DNA of 64,000 bases from Bryobacterales bacterium (GTDB lineage: Bacteria > Acidobacteriota > Terriglobia > Bryobacterales > UBA6623), in the NCBI GenBank assembly GCA_022826925.1, contig JAJDTX010000003.1, positions 119,990 to 183,989 of the forward strand. The letters run 5' to 3'. Below, piece by piece: positions 48,905-59,700 of this stretch (positions are counted from its first letter, which is position 1; each line of letters starts with the position of its first letter). The notes under the pieces were generated by a model that was given only the letters and a program-made list of their open reading frames with translations, was not told the DNA's origin and searched no databases. The translations under genes were made by a program, and so were the position numbers.

Positions 48905-50128
48905 GTGAGAATCAACCAGATGCGCACTAGGCTGGAAATCGAAAAGCTGGTCTACGGCGGGGACGGGCTGGCGCGGCACGAGGGCGGGGCGGTGTTCGTG
49001 CCGTTCGTGCTTCCCGGCGAGACAGTGGAGGCGGAAGTGTCGACGAAGTCCGCAGGGGTCCGGCGAGGCATCGACACCGAATGGATCTCGCGCTCCGATC
49101 AGCGCACGGAGCCGCCCTGCCCGGTGTTCGCGCGGTGTGGCGGCTGCCACTACCAGCACATGCCGCATGACCTCGAATGCTCCCACAAGGTCGGAATCTT
49201 GCGCGAGACGCTGAGCCGGATCGGCGGAATCGACTGGGGCGCCGAGATACCGACTGTGCGGTCTGAAGCGCTCGGCTATCGCAACCGGACGCAGATTCAT
49301 TTCGCCCGCCATGGCAAGACTGGCCAGGCTGGGTTCTTGGCCGCTCGCTCGCACCGCCTCGTCGCCACGCGCGATTGCGCGATCAACTCGCCCAAGCTCA
49401 ACGCACTCCACCGGGGCGTGGAACGAATGGCGGCCGATCGCAGGTTTCCCTCTAGTCTCAGGACCATCGAGTTCTTTACTGACGAGGATCGGGTACAGGT
49501 CAATCTTCCCCGTCGAGCCGGCCCCTTGCCGAAGCGCTTTTGGGCCAAGTCCGCCAACGTGTTCGGTGTGGACGAGCCCGGCACTCCGCTGGACTATCGC
49601 TGCGGCGAGGATGTCTTTCAAGTCAGCGGCCGCTCGTTCTTCCAGGTCAACCGGTTTCTCGCCGATCATCTGGCTGCGCTAGCAACGGGAGAGGCTGAGG
49701 GGCGCCTTGCGATTGACCTCTACGCCGGCGTGGGGCTGTTCACGTTGCCCCTAGCCCGTCGCTTCCGGGAGGTCGTCGCGGTCGATTCAGCTCCCTCGGC
49801 GATGCGCGACCTGCGTTTCAACGCTCGCCGGGCGGGGTGCTCGGTGCGGGCGGTCCACCTAGACGTGGATGTGTTCTTGGACGGGTTCTCGGGCCAGCCG
49901 GACCTGATCGTGGCCGACCCGCCGCGCACCGGCCTCGGTGCCCAGGTCGTAAGCCAGATCGCGCGTCTGCGCCCCCCGCGGCTGCATCTAGTCTCTTGCG
50001 ACCCTGCCACGCTGGCCCGTGACCTGAAGCTCCTCCTTGCCGTTGGCTTCGCGTTGCGGGAGCTGCAGATGGTCGACCTGTTCCCGCAGACGTATCACAT
50101 TGAGACAATAGCCATCCTCGAGCGCTAG
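48905..50128 (+). CDS. TrmA/RlmD-family 5-methyluridine RNA methyltransferase
   Basis: A 407-residue protein with a TRAM domain (LEIEKLVYGGDGLARHE), an Fe-S-type Cys region (CPVFARCGGCHYQHM), and a SAM methyltransferase domain with DLYAGVGLFTLPLAR and DPPRTGL. The catalytic Cys is in SCDPATLARDL, the last Glu in HIETIAILER. It methylates C5 of uridine in 23S rRNA (RlmC/RlmD-like) or tRNA (TrmA); target cannot be decided. GTG 48905 or ATG 48920 may be the start. It is divergent from fabD and convergent with the DUF1501 gene. Confidence 0.88.
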   Translation: MRINQMRTRLEIEKLVYGGDGLARHEGGAVFVPFVLPGETVEAEVSTKSAGVRRGIDTEWISRSDQRTEPPCPVFARCGGCHYQHMPHDLECSHKVGILRETLSRIGGIDWGAEIPTVRSEALGYRNRTQIHFARHGKTGQAGFLAARSHRLVATRDCAINSPKLNALHRGVERMAADRRFPSSLRTIEFFTDEDRVQVNLPRRAGPLPKRFWAKSANVFGVDEPGTPLDYRCGEDVFQVSGRSFFQVNRFLADHLAALATGEAEGRLAIDLYAGVGLFTLPLARRFREVVAVDSAPSAMRDLRFNARRAGCSVRAVHLDVDVFLDGFSGQPDLIVADPPRTGLGAQVVSQIARLRPPRLHLVSCDPATLARDLKLLLAVGFALRELQMVDLFPQTYHIETIAILER

Positions 50129-50199
50129 AGTTCGCGCCGTGGGCTTCCAACCCAAGCGGCCGCGAGCGATCAGATCCGTTGGCTAACTGCCAGTCGGCC

Positions 50200-51639
50200 T
50201 CACGCCAAGATCCCACGAAGCACGTGACCGTGCACGTCCGTGAGGGTGTAGTCCCGCCCGCCGAAACGATAGCTCAGCCTTTCGTGGTCCAGTCCGAGCA
50301 GGTGCAGCACGGTTGCGTGCAGGTCGTGCACGCTGCACTGGTTCTCTACCACGCGGTAGCCGAATTCGTCGGTCTGGCCGTAAATGAACCCCTTTTTCAG
50401 GCCGCCGCCAGCCAGCCAGAGGCTGAAGCCAAATGGGTTGTGATCGCGGCCAATGGTGCCCTGCGCGAACGGCGTTCGGCCGAACTCGCCCGAGAAAAGG
50501 ACCAGCGTCTCGTCTAAGAGGCCGCGCGCCTTGAGATCCTTGAGCAGCGCCGCTACCGGCTGGTCGACCGTGAGGGCGTTCGCTCCGTGGCCCAGTTCCA
50601 GCTTGTCGTGCTGGTCCCACGGGTTGCCCATGCCATCGGTCTTGCCCGGCGTGTTGACCATGGTCAGTTCGACGAACCGGACGCCCCGCTCGACCAAGCG
50701 GCGAGCCAGCAGGCATTGCTTCGCGTAGGCGGCCGTCGAGGGATTGCTGGAATCCACGCCGTAGAGCCTGCGCGTGGCCTCCGACTCGCTGCCCAGGTCC
50801 ACCAGTTCCGGCACCGCGCTCTGCATCCGATAGGCCGTCTCGTAGTTCGAGATCGCGGCCTCTACGGGCTCGTGGCTGCCGATGTCGGCCAAGAAGCTCC
50901 GGTCCATGCGGCGAACGAAATCGAGCTGCCGACGCTGCCTCGCGCCTCCTGTCGAAGACGTGATGTTCCGCATCGGGTCGCTGCGTCCGGGGTGGATCAC
51001 TGAGGCTTGGTGCACTGAGGGCAGGAATCCGTTGCCCATCATGTTGATGCCGCCGTGGGGGATACCGCCGCCCCCGGTGACCACGAAGCCCGGCAAGTTG
51101 TTGTTCTCGCTCCCCAGGCCGTACGTGACCCAAGCCCCCATGCTCGGGAAGCCGGCGAACGGCAGCCCGCAGTGGAAGTAGTAGTTTCCTTGCGCGTGCT
51201 CCATGAACTTGCCGGTCATGGACCGAATCACGCAGAGCTCGTCGGCCATTTCCCCGATGTGGGGGAATATGCCGCTGACCGGAATGCCGCTCTCGCCGCA
51301 GCGCTTGAAGTCCCACGGGCTAGGAAAGATGTTGCCGTTGTTGTTGAACATCGTCCGCTCGGCCTTGAACGGCACTGGTTCGCCCGCCATTTGCGCCAGC
51401 TTGGGCTTGGGATCGAACGAATCGACTTGCGACATGCCGCCCGACATGTAGCAGAAGATCACGTTCCTCACCCGCGGAGCGAAGTGCGGAGCGCTGGCGT
51501 TCTGCGGGCTCGCCGCAGCGGCCTCGTCGGCTAGCAGGGCGGCAGCGGCGAGCATACCGAAGCCGGTCGAGGTGGTTTGCAGCATGCGTCGGCGGCTGAT
51601 ACGGCTCCGCCGCACGCCGACTTCGGCCCTACCGGACAT
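50200..51639 (-). CDS. DUF1501 exported protein (sulfatase-fold, planctomycete-type)
   Basis: A 479-residue protein with a Tat signal (RISRRRMLQTTSTGFG). DUF1501 members share a sulfatase-like fold with metal ligands here in FCYMSGGMSQVDSFDPK, NPWDQHDKLE and FSGEFGRTPFAQG, and HDLHATVLHLLGLDHERL near the C-terminus. The typical role is unknown. It overlaps the PSD1 gene by 11 bases, a pairing seen in planctomycetes and acidobacteria, which suggests a periplasmic complex for degrading an organic polymer; that is inference. Confidence 0.85.
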   Translation of the reverse strand: MSGRAEVGVRRSRISRRRMLQTTSTGFGMLAAAALLADEAAAASPQNASAPHFAPRVRNVIFCYMSGGMSQVDSFDPKPKLAQMAGEPVPFKAERTMFNNNGNIFPSPWDFKRCGESGIPVSGIFPHIGEMADELCVIRSMTGKFMEHAQGNYYFHCGLPFAGFPSMGAWVTYGLGSENNNLPGFVVTGGGGIPHGGINMMGNGFLPSVHQASVIHPGRSDPMRNITSSTGGARQRRQLDFVRRMDRSFLADIGSHEPVEAAISNYETAYRMQSAVPELVDLGSESEATRRLYGVDSSNPSTAAYAKQCLLARRLVERGVRFVELTMVNTPGKTDGMGNPWDQHDKLELGHGANALTVDQPVAALLKDLKARGLLDETLVLFSGEFGRTPFAQGTIGRDHNPFGFSLWLAGGGLKKGFIYGQTDEFGYRVVENQCSVHDLHATVLHLLGLDHERLSYRFGGRDYTLTDVHGHVLRGILA

Positions 51640-54600
51640 ACAGAAACTCCTTGAAATTGAACAGCGTGTGCGCGAACCGGCCCCACGTATCGGAGCTGGC
51701 CAGAATGTCGCGGTCGCTGGCGCCTTCTTCTTCGCCCAGGCCCCTCACGAAAGCAACGGCGTCGCGCCGTTCCTCTGGGGACGGCGGGCGTCCCAAAGCC
51801 TTGCGGTACATGTACTCCACGCGGCTGCCGACAGAGTGGCCCTCGCCATCTGCCAGCCGCCGCCCCCACGCGTAGGCACTGCCCAACACAAACGGACTGT
51901 TCATCAGCGCCAGAGACTGGGCTGGCACGTTGGTGACATCGCGCCGGCCCCGCGTGGTCGACGGCGTGGGCTGGTCGAACACTTCGAGGAAAGGGTTCGT
52001 GCGGTTGCGACGAATTTCCTGGTATACGCTCCGGCGGTCATCGCCGTAGATGGATGATCCGGGGCCTTCGTACTCGTCGTAGCGGTTGCGCGACGGGGGC
52101 GGGGGGCCGTACATCGAGCTGTCCAGCTGGCCGGACACGGCCAGCAGCGTGTCCCGGATAGCCTCTGCCTCAAGCCTGCGCACGGGCATGTGTTGCAGCA
52201 AGGAATTCGAGGGATCGCGCTCCAAAGACCTGGCCGAGGCGGTGCTGCTCATCCGATAGGTGCGCGACGTGACCAGCAGCTCCACGAGGCGCTTGATGGA
52301 CCAATCCTCCGCGACGAAGCGAGCCGCGACATAGTCCAGCAGCTCGGGGTGAGACGGAGTGTCGCCCAAGACGCCGAAGTTATCCGGCGTCGCCACGATG
52401 CCGCGTCCGAAAACGCTCTGCCAGACGCGGTTCGCCATGACTCTCGCCGTGAGTGGGTTTTCCGCCGTTGCGACATCTTCCGCCAAGCGGCGCCGGACCG
52501 CCGCGGGATCGGCATAGCGGTCGCTCCCGATGGCTTCGAGGAATCTCCGCTGGACCGGGTCGGCGGGCTTGCGCGGATCGCCGCGGACCAGCAGGGGATG
52601 GTCGGGCGCGCTCTCTTCCACGACGCCGGGGAACCTCTGCGGCACCGCGATCTCGCTCTCGAGCCGCCTGTATTCCGCGACGAGTTCGCCCGCGCCTTCG
52701 ATCTCGCCGATTGACGTAGCCAGGAGCCCGCGTCTGGCGAAGTAGTCCAAGAAGCCGGCCTGCTGCTGGTCAATGGTGTCCCCCCGCCATGCGGTCGCGG
52801 CTGCGGCCAGGCGTTCGGCCAGGACCTCCGCGAGGCTGTCAGCAGACCCCGATGGTTCCGCTGCCAAGAGGTAGAGGATGGGCTCGGTCGCGGACTTTGG
52901 CTGCCGCTTGCCGTTGTGGAAGGCGACTGCGGCCGCGCCGATTCCAGACCTGCCGTGGGTGGGTCGCTCGGGCCGCGGGTCCTTGGCGCGGTCGACCGAG
53001 TCTAGGACGAAGTTTGTGGCGTCCTCGCGGGTCGCGAACTCGATGTACCCGGTGAAGCCTTTCCAGAACTCCGTCTTGAACTGCCACCACCGCATCGTGT
53101 CGGCCTTCGGGCTGTAACGCTGGTCATAGATGCCGCCTAGGGGCAGGGAATAGTTCTCCACTATGAGGCGAGCGAAACTAAAGTCGTGTCCCAGGGTCCG
53201 CACGCTGACATAGTCGGTGTCGATCTTGAAGCGGGGCGACTGCATGACGCCGGCATGCTTGCTCGAGAGCAGGTGCGTGTAGACCCCGCCTGGATAGATG
53301 CCATGCAGGACTGTGTTCCCTTCTAAGGCAACCCGAAACTCCCCCGGAGTCGATGGCGTCTCGCTGACTCCCGCGCCGTGGCTGACCCATTCGTCATAGT
53401 CTGCGCCGGACAAGTCCCAGACTTCTTGGAAGTTCTGCTCGTTAAACGCCTTGCGGGCGGCCATTCGGCTGTGCCAGTCCGCTCCGAGTTCCTCCACTGC
53501 TTCCCACAAGCGATCACCTCGCAGGTCGCGAAGCTGGAGGAAGGCGTGCAGAGGACTGGTGTCGTCGCAAGCAGCTTCCTCCAGCGCGGCGCGAATGGCG
53601 CTTCCGTCGGCGTGCTCTAGGCGGCTCGGGAGTGAAGCCGCGTCCTTGATCCACTGGTCGGCGACTCTCTCGCGAATCTGATCCTTGAGCTCCCTCAGGC
53701 GCTTCGAGTGCAATCGCAGGGAGGCCGGAGAATCGACGGCCCGCATGGTCGGCCGGGCGCCGTACAGCGCTCCGAAGAGCGCGTAGTAGTCCTGCTGGCT
53801 GATCGCGTCGAACTTGTGGTCGTGGCAGCGAGCGCAGGCGACGGTGAGTCCTAGGAAGGCCTTGGAGAAGACGTCGATCTGGTTGTCGGTCCACTTGACG
53901 CGCTCTTCCCATGGGTCGACGGGCTGGTAGCCGAGTTCGACGAGGCGAAGGTGGGCCGTGCCCAGTATCGATTCGTTGATTCCGCGGTCTGGAGCGATCC
54001 GCGGTTCATCGAGAATGTCGCCGGCGAGGTGCTCGCGGACGAGCTGGTCATACGGCACGTCGGCGTTCAGGGCTCGAACGAGGTAGTCGCGGTAGTGCCA
54101 CGCGTTCGGTATGGCCGGATCGCCCTCGCTGCCGTGCGAGTCGGCATAGCGAACCAAGTCCATCCAGTGCCGTGCCCAGTGCTCTCCGAATCGCTGGGAG
54201 TCCAGCAGCCGCCGTACCAGCTTCTGGTAGGCGTCGGGATCATCGTTCTGTACGAAGTGAGCCGTCTCGTCGGGCGTTGGCGGCATGCCTGTCAAGTCGT
54301 AGGAGAGCCGCCGGATCAGCGTGCGGCGGTCGGCGGTCGGAGCCGGCAGCATGCCGTGTTCTTCGAGCTCGGCCAGCACGAAGCGATCCACCGGGTTCAG
54401 CGGCCAGCGGCGCTTCTTGACCTGCGGCGGATCAGCCTGATGAAGAGGCTGCCAGGCCCAGTGGGTTCGCTTGCGCTGCGCAAGGTCGAAACCACCTGCT
54501 TCCGATTCACTGGATATGCGTTCCTCCGGCCATGGAGCGCCCATCCGGATCCACTCCTCTAAGGTCCTAGTCGCCGCGTTCGGTAGCCCGCCGCCCGGGG

Positions 54601-54994
54601 GCATCAGCACGGGCTCGCCCTTGAGGGCCTTGATGACAAGGCTTTGGGCGGGACGGCCGGGCACGATGGCTGGGCCGGAGTCGCCGCCTTGGAGGATCCC
54701 CTCGCGGCTGTCGAGCCGCAGGCCGGCAAACGGCGTCTCGATATTGGCGCTGTGGCAGGCGTAGCAGTGCTCCGCCAAGAGCGGGCGCACCTTGCTCTCG
54801 AAGAACTCAAGCTGCTCGGACGACACGGCGGCGAGAGATGCGGGCGCCCCTGCCAAGGCGAGGCCAATGACCGCTCCCCTCAACGTGCCGGTAAGGAATC
54901 GCGGATCGCTCGAAATCGTTGCCGTCTGTCGCGGGGTTCGCACCGGGCCTCCTGTGTTCTGGTCGTGCCCACGGACCGCGCTGGCGGCCACCAT
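51629..54994 (-). CDS. PSD1/DUF1549-DUF1553 protein with N-terminal cytochrome c motif
   Basis: A 1121-residue exported protein. CYACH (Cys77, Cys80, His81) binds one heme c in the PSCyt1 domain (about 60-160). DUF1549 follows from about 195 (PVDRFVLAELEEHG, LSYDLTGMPPTPDE), then a beta-rich insert, and DUF1553 at the C-terminus (NPLTARVMANRVW, FGRGIVATPDNFG, RRLEAEAIRD). Such proteins accompany DUF1501 genes. The first 17-30 residues may not be translated; GTG codons inside are possible. It is divergent from the Gfo/Idh gene. Confidence 0.88.
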   Translation of the reverse strand: MVAASAVRGHDQNTGGPVRTPRQTATISSDPRFLTGTLRGAVIGLALAGAPASLAAVSSEQLEFFESKVRPLLAEHCYACHSANIETPFAGLRLDSREGILQGGDSGPAIVPGRPAQSLVIKALKGEPVLMPPGGGLPNAATRTLEEWIRMGAPWPEERISSESEAGGFDLAQRKRTHWAWQPLHQADPPQVKKRRWPLNPVDRFVLAELEEHGMLPAPTADRRTLIRRLSYDLTGMPPTPDETAHFVQNDDPDAYQKLVRRLLDSQRFGEHWARHWMDLVRYADSHGSEGDPAIPNAWHYRDYLVRALNADVPYDQLVREHLAGDILDEPRIAPDRGINESILGTAHLRLVELGYQPVDPWEERVKWTDNQIDVFSKAFLGLTVACARCHDHKFDAISQQDYYALFGALYGARPTMRAVDSPASLRLHSKRLRELKDQIRERVADQWIKDAASLPSRLEHADGSAIRAALEEAACDDTSPLHAFLQLRDLRGDRLWEAVEELGADWHSRMAARKAFNEQNFQEVWDLSGADYDEWVSHGAGVSETPSTPGEFRVALEGNTVLHGIYPGGVYTHLLSSKHAGVMQSPRFKIDTDYVSVRTLGHDFSFARLIVENYSLPLGGIYDQRYSPKADTMRWWQFKTEFWKGFTGYIEFATREDATNFVLDSVDRAKDPRPERPTHGRSGIGAAAVAFHNGKRQPKSATEPILYLLAAEPSGSADSLAEVLAERLAAAATAWRGDTIDQQQAGFLDYFARRGLLATSIGEIEGAGELVAEYRRLESEIAVPQRFPGVVEESAPDHPLLVRGDPRKPADPVQRRFLEAIGSDRYADPAAVRRRLAEDVATAENPLTARVMANRVWQSVFGRGIVATPDNFGVLGDTPSHPELLDYVAARFVAEDWSIKRLVELLVTSRTYRMSSTASARSLERDPSNSLLQHMPVRRLEAEAIRDTLLAVSGQLDSSMYGPPPPSRNRYDEYEGPGSSIYGDDRRSVYQEIRRNRTNPFLEVFDQPTPSTTRGRRDVTNVPAQSLALMNSPFVLGSAYAWGRRLADGEGHSVGSRVEYMYRKALGRPPSPEERRDAVAFVRGLGEEEGASDRDILASSDTWGRFAHTLFNFKEFLYVR

Positions 54995-55164
54995 AGGCGG
55001 CCGCTGCCCCTAATACTGTATGGGAAACTCGCGCCGTGGTGTCTCAGGGCTCCCGTCGGTAGTCGCAGAGAGGCCAACACTGGAGAGCAGCTCTAGCGCG
55101 GCCCTCGATCCGCGATAAGCTGTTATCTGATCGTGCCTCGGGCCGAGAGGAGCTTCGCAACCCA

Positions 55165-56496
55165 ATGACTACTTCGCGCCGTTCTTTCCTAGCTACTGCT
55201 GCTGCCGGGAGCGCAGCGCCGATGACCGCGGCCTCTGCCAGCCGGATCCTTGGCGCCAATGATCGCATTCGCCTCGGCCTGATCGGTTGCGGCAGCATGG
55301 GCCGGGGCGACCTGAACGACATGCTCAAGGCGGGCAAGACGCAGGCTGTCGCGCTGTGCGACGTCGACGAGTCCCAGATCGCCAAGACGCAAAAGAGTGT
55401 CGTCGCGAACCATGAGCAGGAAGCTGAGCTGCGCACCGGCGATTTCCGGAGGGTGCTGGATCGCGATGACATCGACGCGGTGATCGTCGCCACACCGGAC
55501 CATTGGCACGCCCTGCCAACGGTGGAAGCATGCAAGGCTGGCAAGGACGTCTATGTCGAGAAGCCTTTGGCGATCACCGTCTGGGAGGGTCGGCAGATGG
55601 TCACTGCGACCCGCAAGTATGACCGCGTGGTGCAAATGGGCACGCAGCAACGCTCCGGAGCGCAATACCTGGCCGCCAAGGAATACATCGATAGCGGCAA
55701 GTTGGGCAGGGTCCGCTTGGTGCGCTGCTGGACCTACTTAGATTGGAAGGGCGAGACTCCGCACCAGCCGGACGGCCCGGCCCCGAGCGGCGTGGACTAT
55801 GACATGTGGCTCGGACCGACCGAGGCGCGTCCCTACAATGCCAACCGCTTCCATTTCAGCTTCCGCTGGTATTGGGCCTACTCGGGCGGTCTGATGACCG
55901 ATTGGGGAGCCCACATGATCGACATCGCCAACTGGTACATGGGCATCAAGTCGCCGACATCCGCAATGTCCGTAGGCGGCAAGTTTGCCTACCCCAAGGA
56001 CGCGATGGAAACGCCGGACACCCAGCAGGTGCTGTACGAGTTCCCCGAGTTCTCGATGGTCTGGGAACACGCCCTGGGCGTGGGGCGCGGCCCGGCGGAT
56101 CGCGAGCACGGAGTCATGCTGCACGGCGAGAAGGGCATCCTGATCGTCGATCGCCAGGGCTGGGAGGTCTTGCCGGAGACGGACCGCATCGACAAGTCGG
56201 TGCGCGAGTACAAGGCTCCCGGAGTGCCGTGGCAGGCCTATCGCCCGGATCGAGAGGATATGCATCTCGACCACGTCAAGAATTTCCTCGAATGCATGCG
56301 CACGCGCGAGCGGCCGCGCTCCGACGTCGAGATCAGCCACGACTCGATGATCGGCTGCCACCTCGGCAATGCTGCTATGAGAACGGGGCGGCGCGTCTAC
56401 TGGGACGTTGCAAACGAGCGGGTGGTAGACGATCCCGAGGCCGCGGCGATCATGTACAAGCGTCCGTATCGCAAGCCTTGGAAGCTCGAGGTCTGA
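55165..56496 (+). CDS. Gfo/Idh/MocA-family oxidoreductase, Tat-exported
   Basis: A 443-residue protein with a Tat signal, TTSRRSFLATAAAGSAAP. Rossmann motif IRLGLIGCGSMGRGD is followed by the family signature EKPLAITVWEG and a C-terminal alpha/beta domain including WGAHMIDIANWYMG. Such enzymes act on sugars or inositols with NAD(P), often tightly bound when exported. It may process a sugar in the periplasm with the adjacent DUF1501/PSD1 and TonB receptor genes. Substrate unknown. Confidence 0.88.
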   Translation: MTTSRRSFLATAAAGSAAPMTAASASRILGANDRIRLGLIGCGSMGRGDLNDMLKAGKTQAVALCDVDESQIAKTQKSVVANHEQEAELRTGDFRRVLDRDDIDAVIVATPDHWHALPTVEACKAGKDVYVEKPLAITVWEGRQMVTATRKYDRVVQMGTQQRSGAQYLAAKEYIDSGKLGRVRLVRCWTYLDWKGETPHQPDGPAPSGVDYDMWLGPTEARPYNANRFHFSFRWYWAYSGGLMTDWGAHMIDIANWYMGIKSPTSAMSVGGKFAYPKDAMETPDTQQVLYEFPEFSMVWEHALGVGRGPADREHGVMLHGEKGILIVDRQGWEVLPETDRIDKSVREYKAPGVPWQAYRPDREDMHLDHVKNFLECMRTRERPRSDVEISHDSMIGCHLGNAAMRTGRRVYWDVANERVVDDPEAAAIMYKRPYRKPWKLEV

Positions 56497-56791
56497 GCTT
56501 CGAGCAGCGCATCGCTCAATTGCGCTGGTATAGGGCCGCATTGCCGCCGGCCGAGTGCGGCTGATTCAGTGAGGAGTTCCTCGGCTAGACCTCTGGAAAC
56601 AGGGACTTGGGCTGAATCGGCGGGATCCTGGGATTCTTGACTCTGCGACACAGCTGCTGCGCGGAGTGGTAAACTCGTACCGTGAAGCTGGTGGGGTATT
56701 CCAGCTGATGTACGAAGGGAACGGGAGAGTTTCGCCCTCACACGCAGTACGTGTTCGTCGTGCGTGGCCGGCGCAGCTCCAAGGAGCAGAC
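56497..56791 (+). promoter_or_regulatory. leader region of the TonB-receptor gene
   Basis: About 295 bases. TGGTAAACT at 56667-56675 looks like an extended -10, giving a leader of roughly 110 bases before the ATG. AAGGAG at 56780-56785 is a strong ribosome-binding site. No terminator of the preceding gene is apparent. Confidence 0.35.
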
Positions 56792-59700
56792 ATGAAAGTT
56801 TGGAAGCAGGGCGCGCTAGTCCTGGCGGCACTCGTCTTGGTGCTGGCCCCGACAGCCGCTGATGCGCAGACCACGAACGCCGCGATCGTCGGAGATGTCA
56901 CCGATGAGAGTGGTGCCTTGGTGCCGGGAGCCAACGTGACGGTCACGAACCTCAGCACCGGCGTCCAGAGGGAGATTTCGACGAACGAACGCGGGGCGTA
57001 TCGTGCGTACCCCGTGCAGCCCGGCACATACGATGTTGCTGCCTCGAGCGAGGGATTCAAGACCCGACTGCGGACTGGAATCATCGTTGAGGTTGCGGCA
57101 ACGGTCAAGGTCGATCTCTCGCTTGAGCTTGGCCAAGTGACCGAGACCGTTGAGGTCACTGGGCAGATCCCAGTCCTACAGACGCAGGATGCTTCGGTGG
57201 GTGGCACGGTCACGACCTCGGAAATCGAGCGCATCCCTGTGAACGGGCGCAACTACACACGCCTGATTCTGATGATGCCTGGCACCAGTGGCATGACCTA
57301 CAGCCAGTCCCGCGGCACGCAGTCTGGGACGTTCCTTATCTCGGTCAACGGTGCCCGTCCGCAAGACAACAACTTCACGATGGACGGCGTTGACAACAAC
57401 ATGATGATGATGAACTCCCCCGGCGGTTCGCCGCCGATGGACGCGATCCAGGAATTCCGGGTCGCGACCAACAACAACGCCGAGTTCGGGCGTTCCATGG
57501 GAGCTAACGTCAACATCGCGATCAAGTCGGGCTCGCGGGATCTGCACGGTTCGATGTACTGGTACGTGCGCAACGATAATTTCGATGCCAACGACTTCTT
57601 CGCCAACCGCTCCGGCACAGGCAAGGTCGCCTTCTCACAGAATCAGTACGGCGCGGCCTTTGGTGGTCCGGTCCCTGGCCTGCGGGACAGCACTTTCTGG
57701 TTCGTGAACTACGAGGGTTTCGATCGCCGGCGCGGCAACAACGCGCTCGCGAACTTCCCGACGGAACTCCAGCGCAGGGGAGACTTCTCCGAGCTGGCCC
57801 AGAGGATCTACGATCCGTTCACGGGCGTGGCGGATGCCGATGGGAACATTGTCCGTCAGCAGTTCCAAAACAATGCGGTTCCGCAGTCGTTGCATCACCC
57901 GGCGATCACGACGTATCTGGACATCATGATCCCGCTGCCGAATATCCCGGGCAAGCTGACACAGAACTACACCAACACCACCAAGGCGTCGAATGATCGG
58001 GAATTCATCGTGATGCGCGGAGATCACAATACTGGGGGTAAGGACTCGTTCAACGTGCGCTACCTGCACCAGAACGTTGCCACTTTCTCCCCGAGTTCCA
58101 ACCCCTACCTCTCGCGCGAGAACGACTTCGACGTGCGCAACTTGTCCGCCCAGTGGACGCGCCTAGTCAATCCGTCCTCGATCTTGGAGGTCCGGTTTGG
58201 CTACAACGCTCCCTGGAATCCGAACTGCACGTTGAATTCCAAGATCAACCGGGGCGACTTTCTTGACCAAACCGGAATTCAGATGTTCCAACGGGAGGTG
58301 CTGTGCGAGCCGATTCCGAATATGAGTTCTGACGGCGAGTTCAGCGCAGGCGGCGGCGGAACCAACACGGGGGACAAGGTCTGGCAGTTCATCACCAACT
58401 ATGCGACGAATGCCGGCAACCATTCGATCAAGTTCGGGGTCAATTACAGCCGTCGGCACTTTTACACAAACACGTCCAACCCGATGAACGGGAACCTGTG
58501 GTTCAACGGCGACCTCACCTCGCTCTACAACGATCCGGGCTCCGGGTTCAGCACTGCGTCGATGCTCCTCGGCACGCCTAGGCAATTCCGGCGTTCGACT
58601 GGCGAGACCATCACGAACGGTCGAATCAATGCATGGCAGTTTTTCTTCCAAGACGACTGGCGGGTCACCTCCAAACTAACCGTGAACCTAGGGATGCGGT
58701 ACGAGTACAACAACCCTCCCTACGACACCACCGATCAGCTGGGCAACCTCTGGATTACTCCTAACCCGGTGACCGGAAATCTCGGGCGGCTGATGTGGTC
58801 CACAGTCAACCCTGAGATCGAGCCGGAGACCGGCGAGCGGAACCAGCCGGCGAAGAGGCTGGGAACCACGCGGGCGCTGATGTTCCCAGACCGGAACAAC
58901 ATAGGCCCCCGCGCGGGAATCGCGTACCAGGTCGACGACAAGACAGTCGTGCGCACTGGCGTCGGCGTGTTCTACAACTCGACGTTTGTCCAAGAGTTGC
59001 AGGACTTGCGCAAGTTCTGGCCCTATACTCCGCAGCAGGTCGCCACGGTCAATGCCGTGACTCCCGAGAATCCTGTGCCGACATTCTTTGCGGACAATCC
59101 GGGACCTCCGTACTCCTCTACTGCAGCCATCGGCGGCTGGCCGCAGCAGCCGACCAACCGCTCGCCTTACTCGGCCCAGTGGAACTTCTTCATCCAGCGC
59201 GAGTTGGTCGACCAGCTTTCGCTGAATGTCGGCTATGTCGGCTCCTCCAGCCGGAAGCAGATCGGCTACACGGCGGTCAACACCCCCCTCACTCCGGGGC
59301 CGGGTGAGATCCAGCCTCGTCGGTTGATGCCGGACTTCGGCAATGTTGACGGCGGGTTCAATCGTTTCGGGGGCCTCTACAACGCCCTCCAGGTCGAGAT
59401 GAACAAGCGTTTCGGACGCGGCTTCGGGTTCCGCATGAACTACACCTGGTCCAAGGCCATGGACGAGCAGTCTTCTCTCGCCGAATGGAAGACGCAGGAT
59501 CCGTTCAACATCCGGAACGATTGGTCAAGGTCGAGCTGGGACCTGCAGCACGTGTTCCAGATCGCCTACCAATGGGACCTGCCAATCGGCCGGGGCCGTC
59601 GCTGGGGCGGAGACTGGAACGCCGCCGCCGATGCATTCTTGGGCGGCTGGGCGATCGAGGGGTTCACTCGCTTCAACACTGGGCCGCCAGTAGGCGTGCT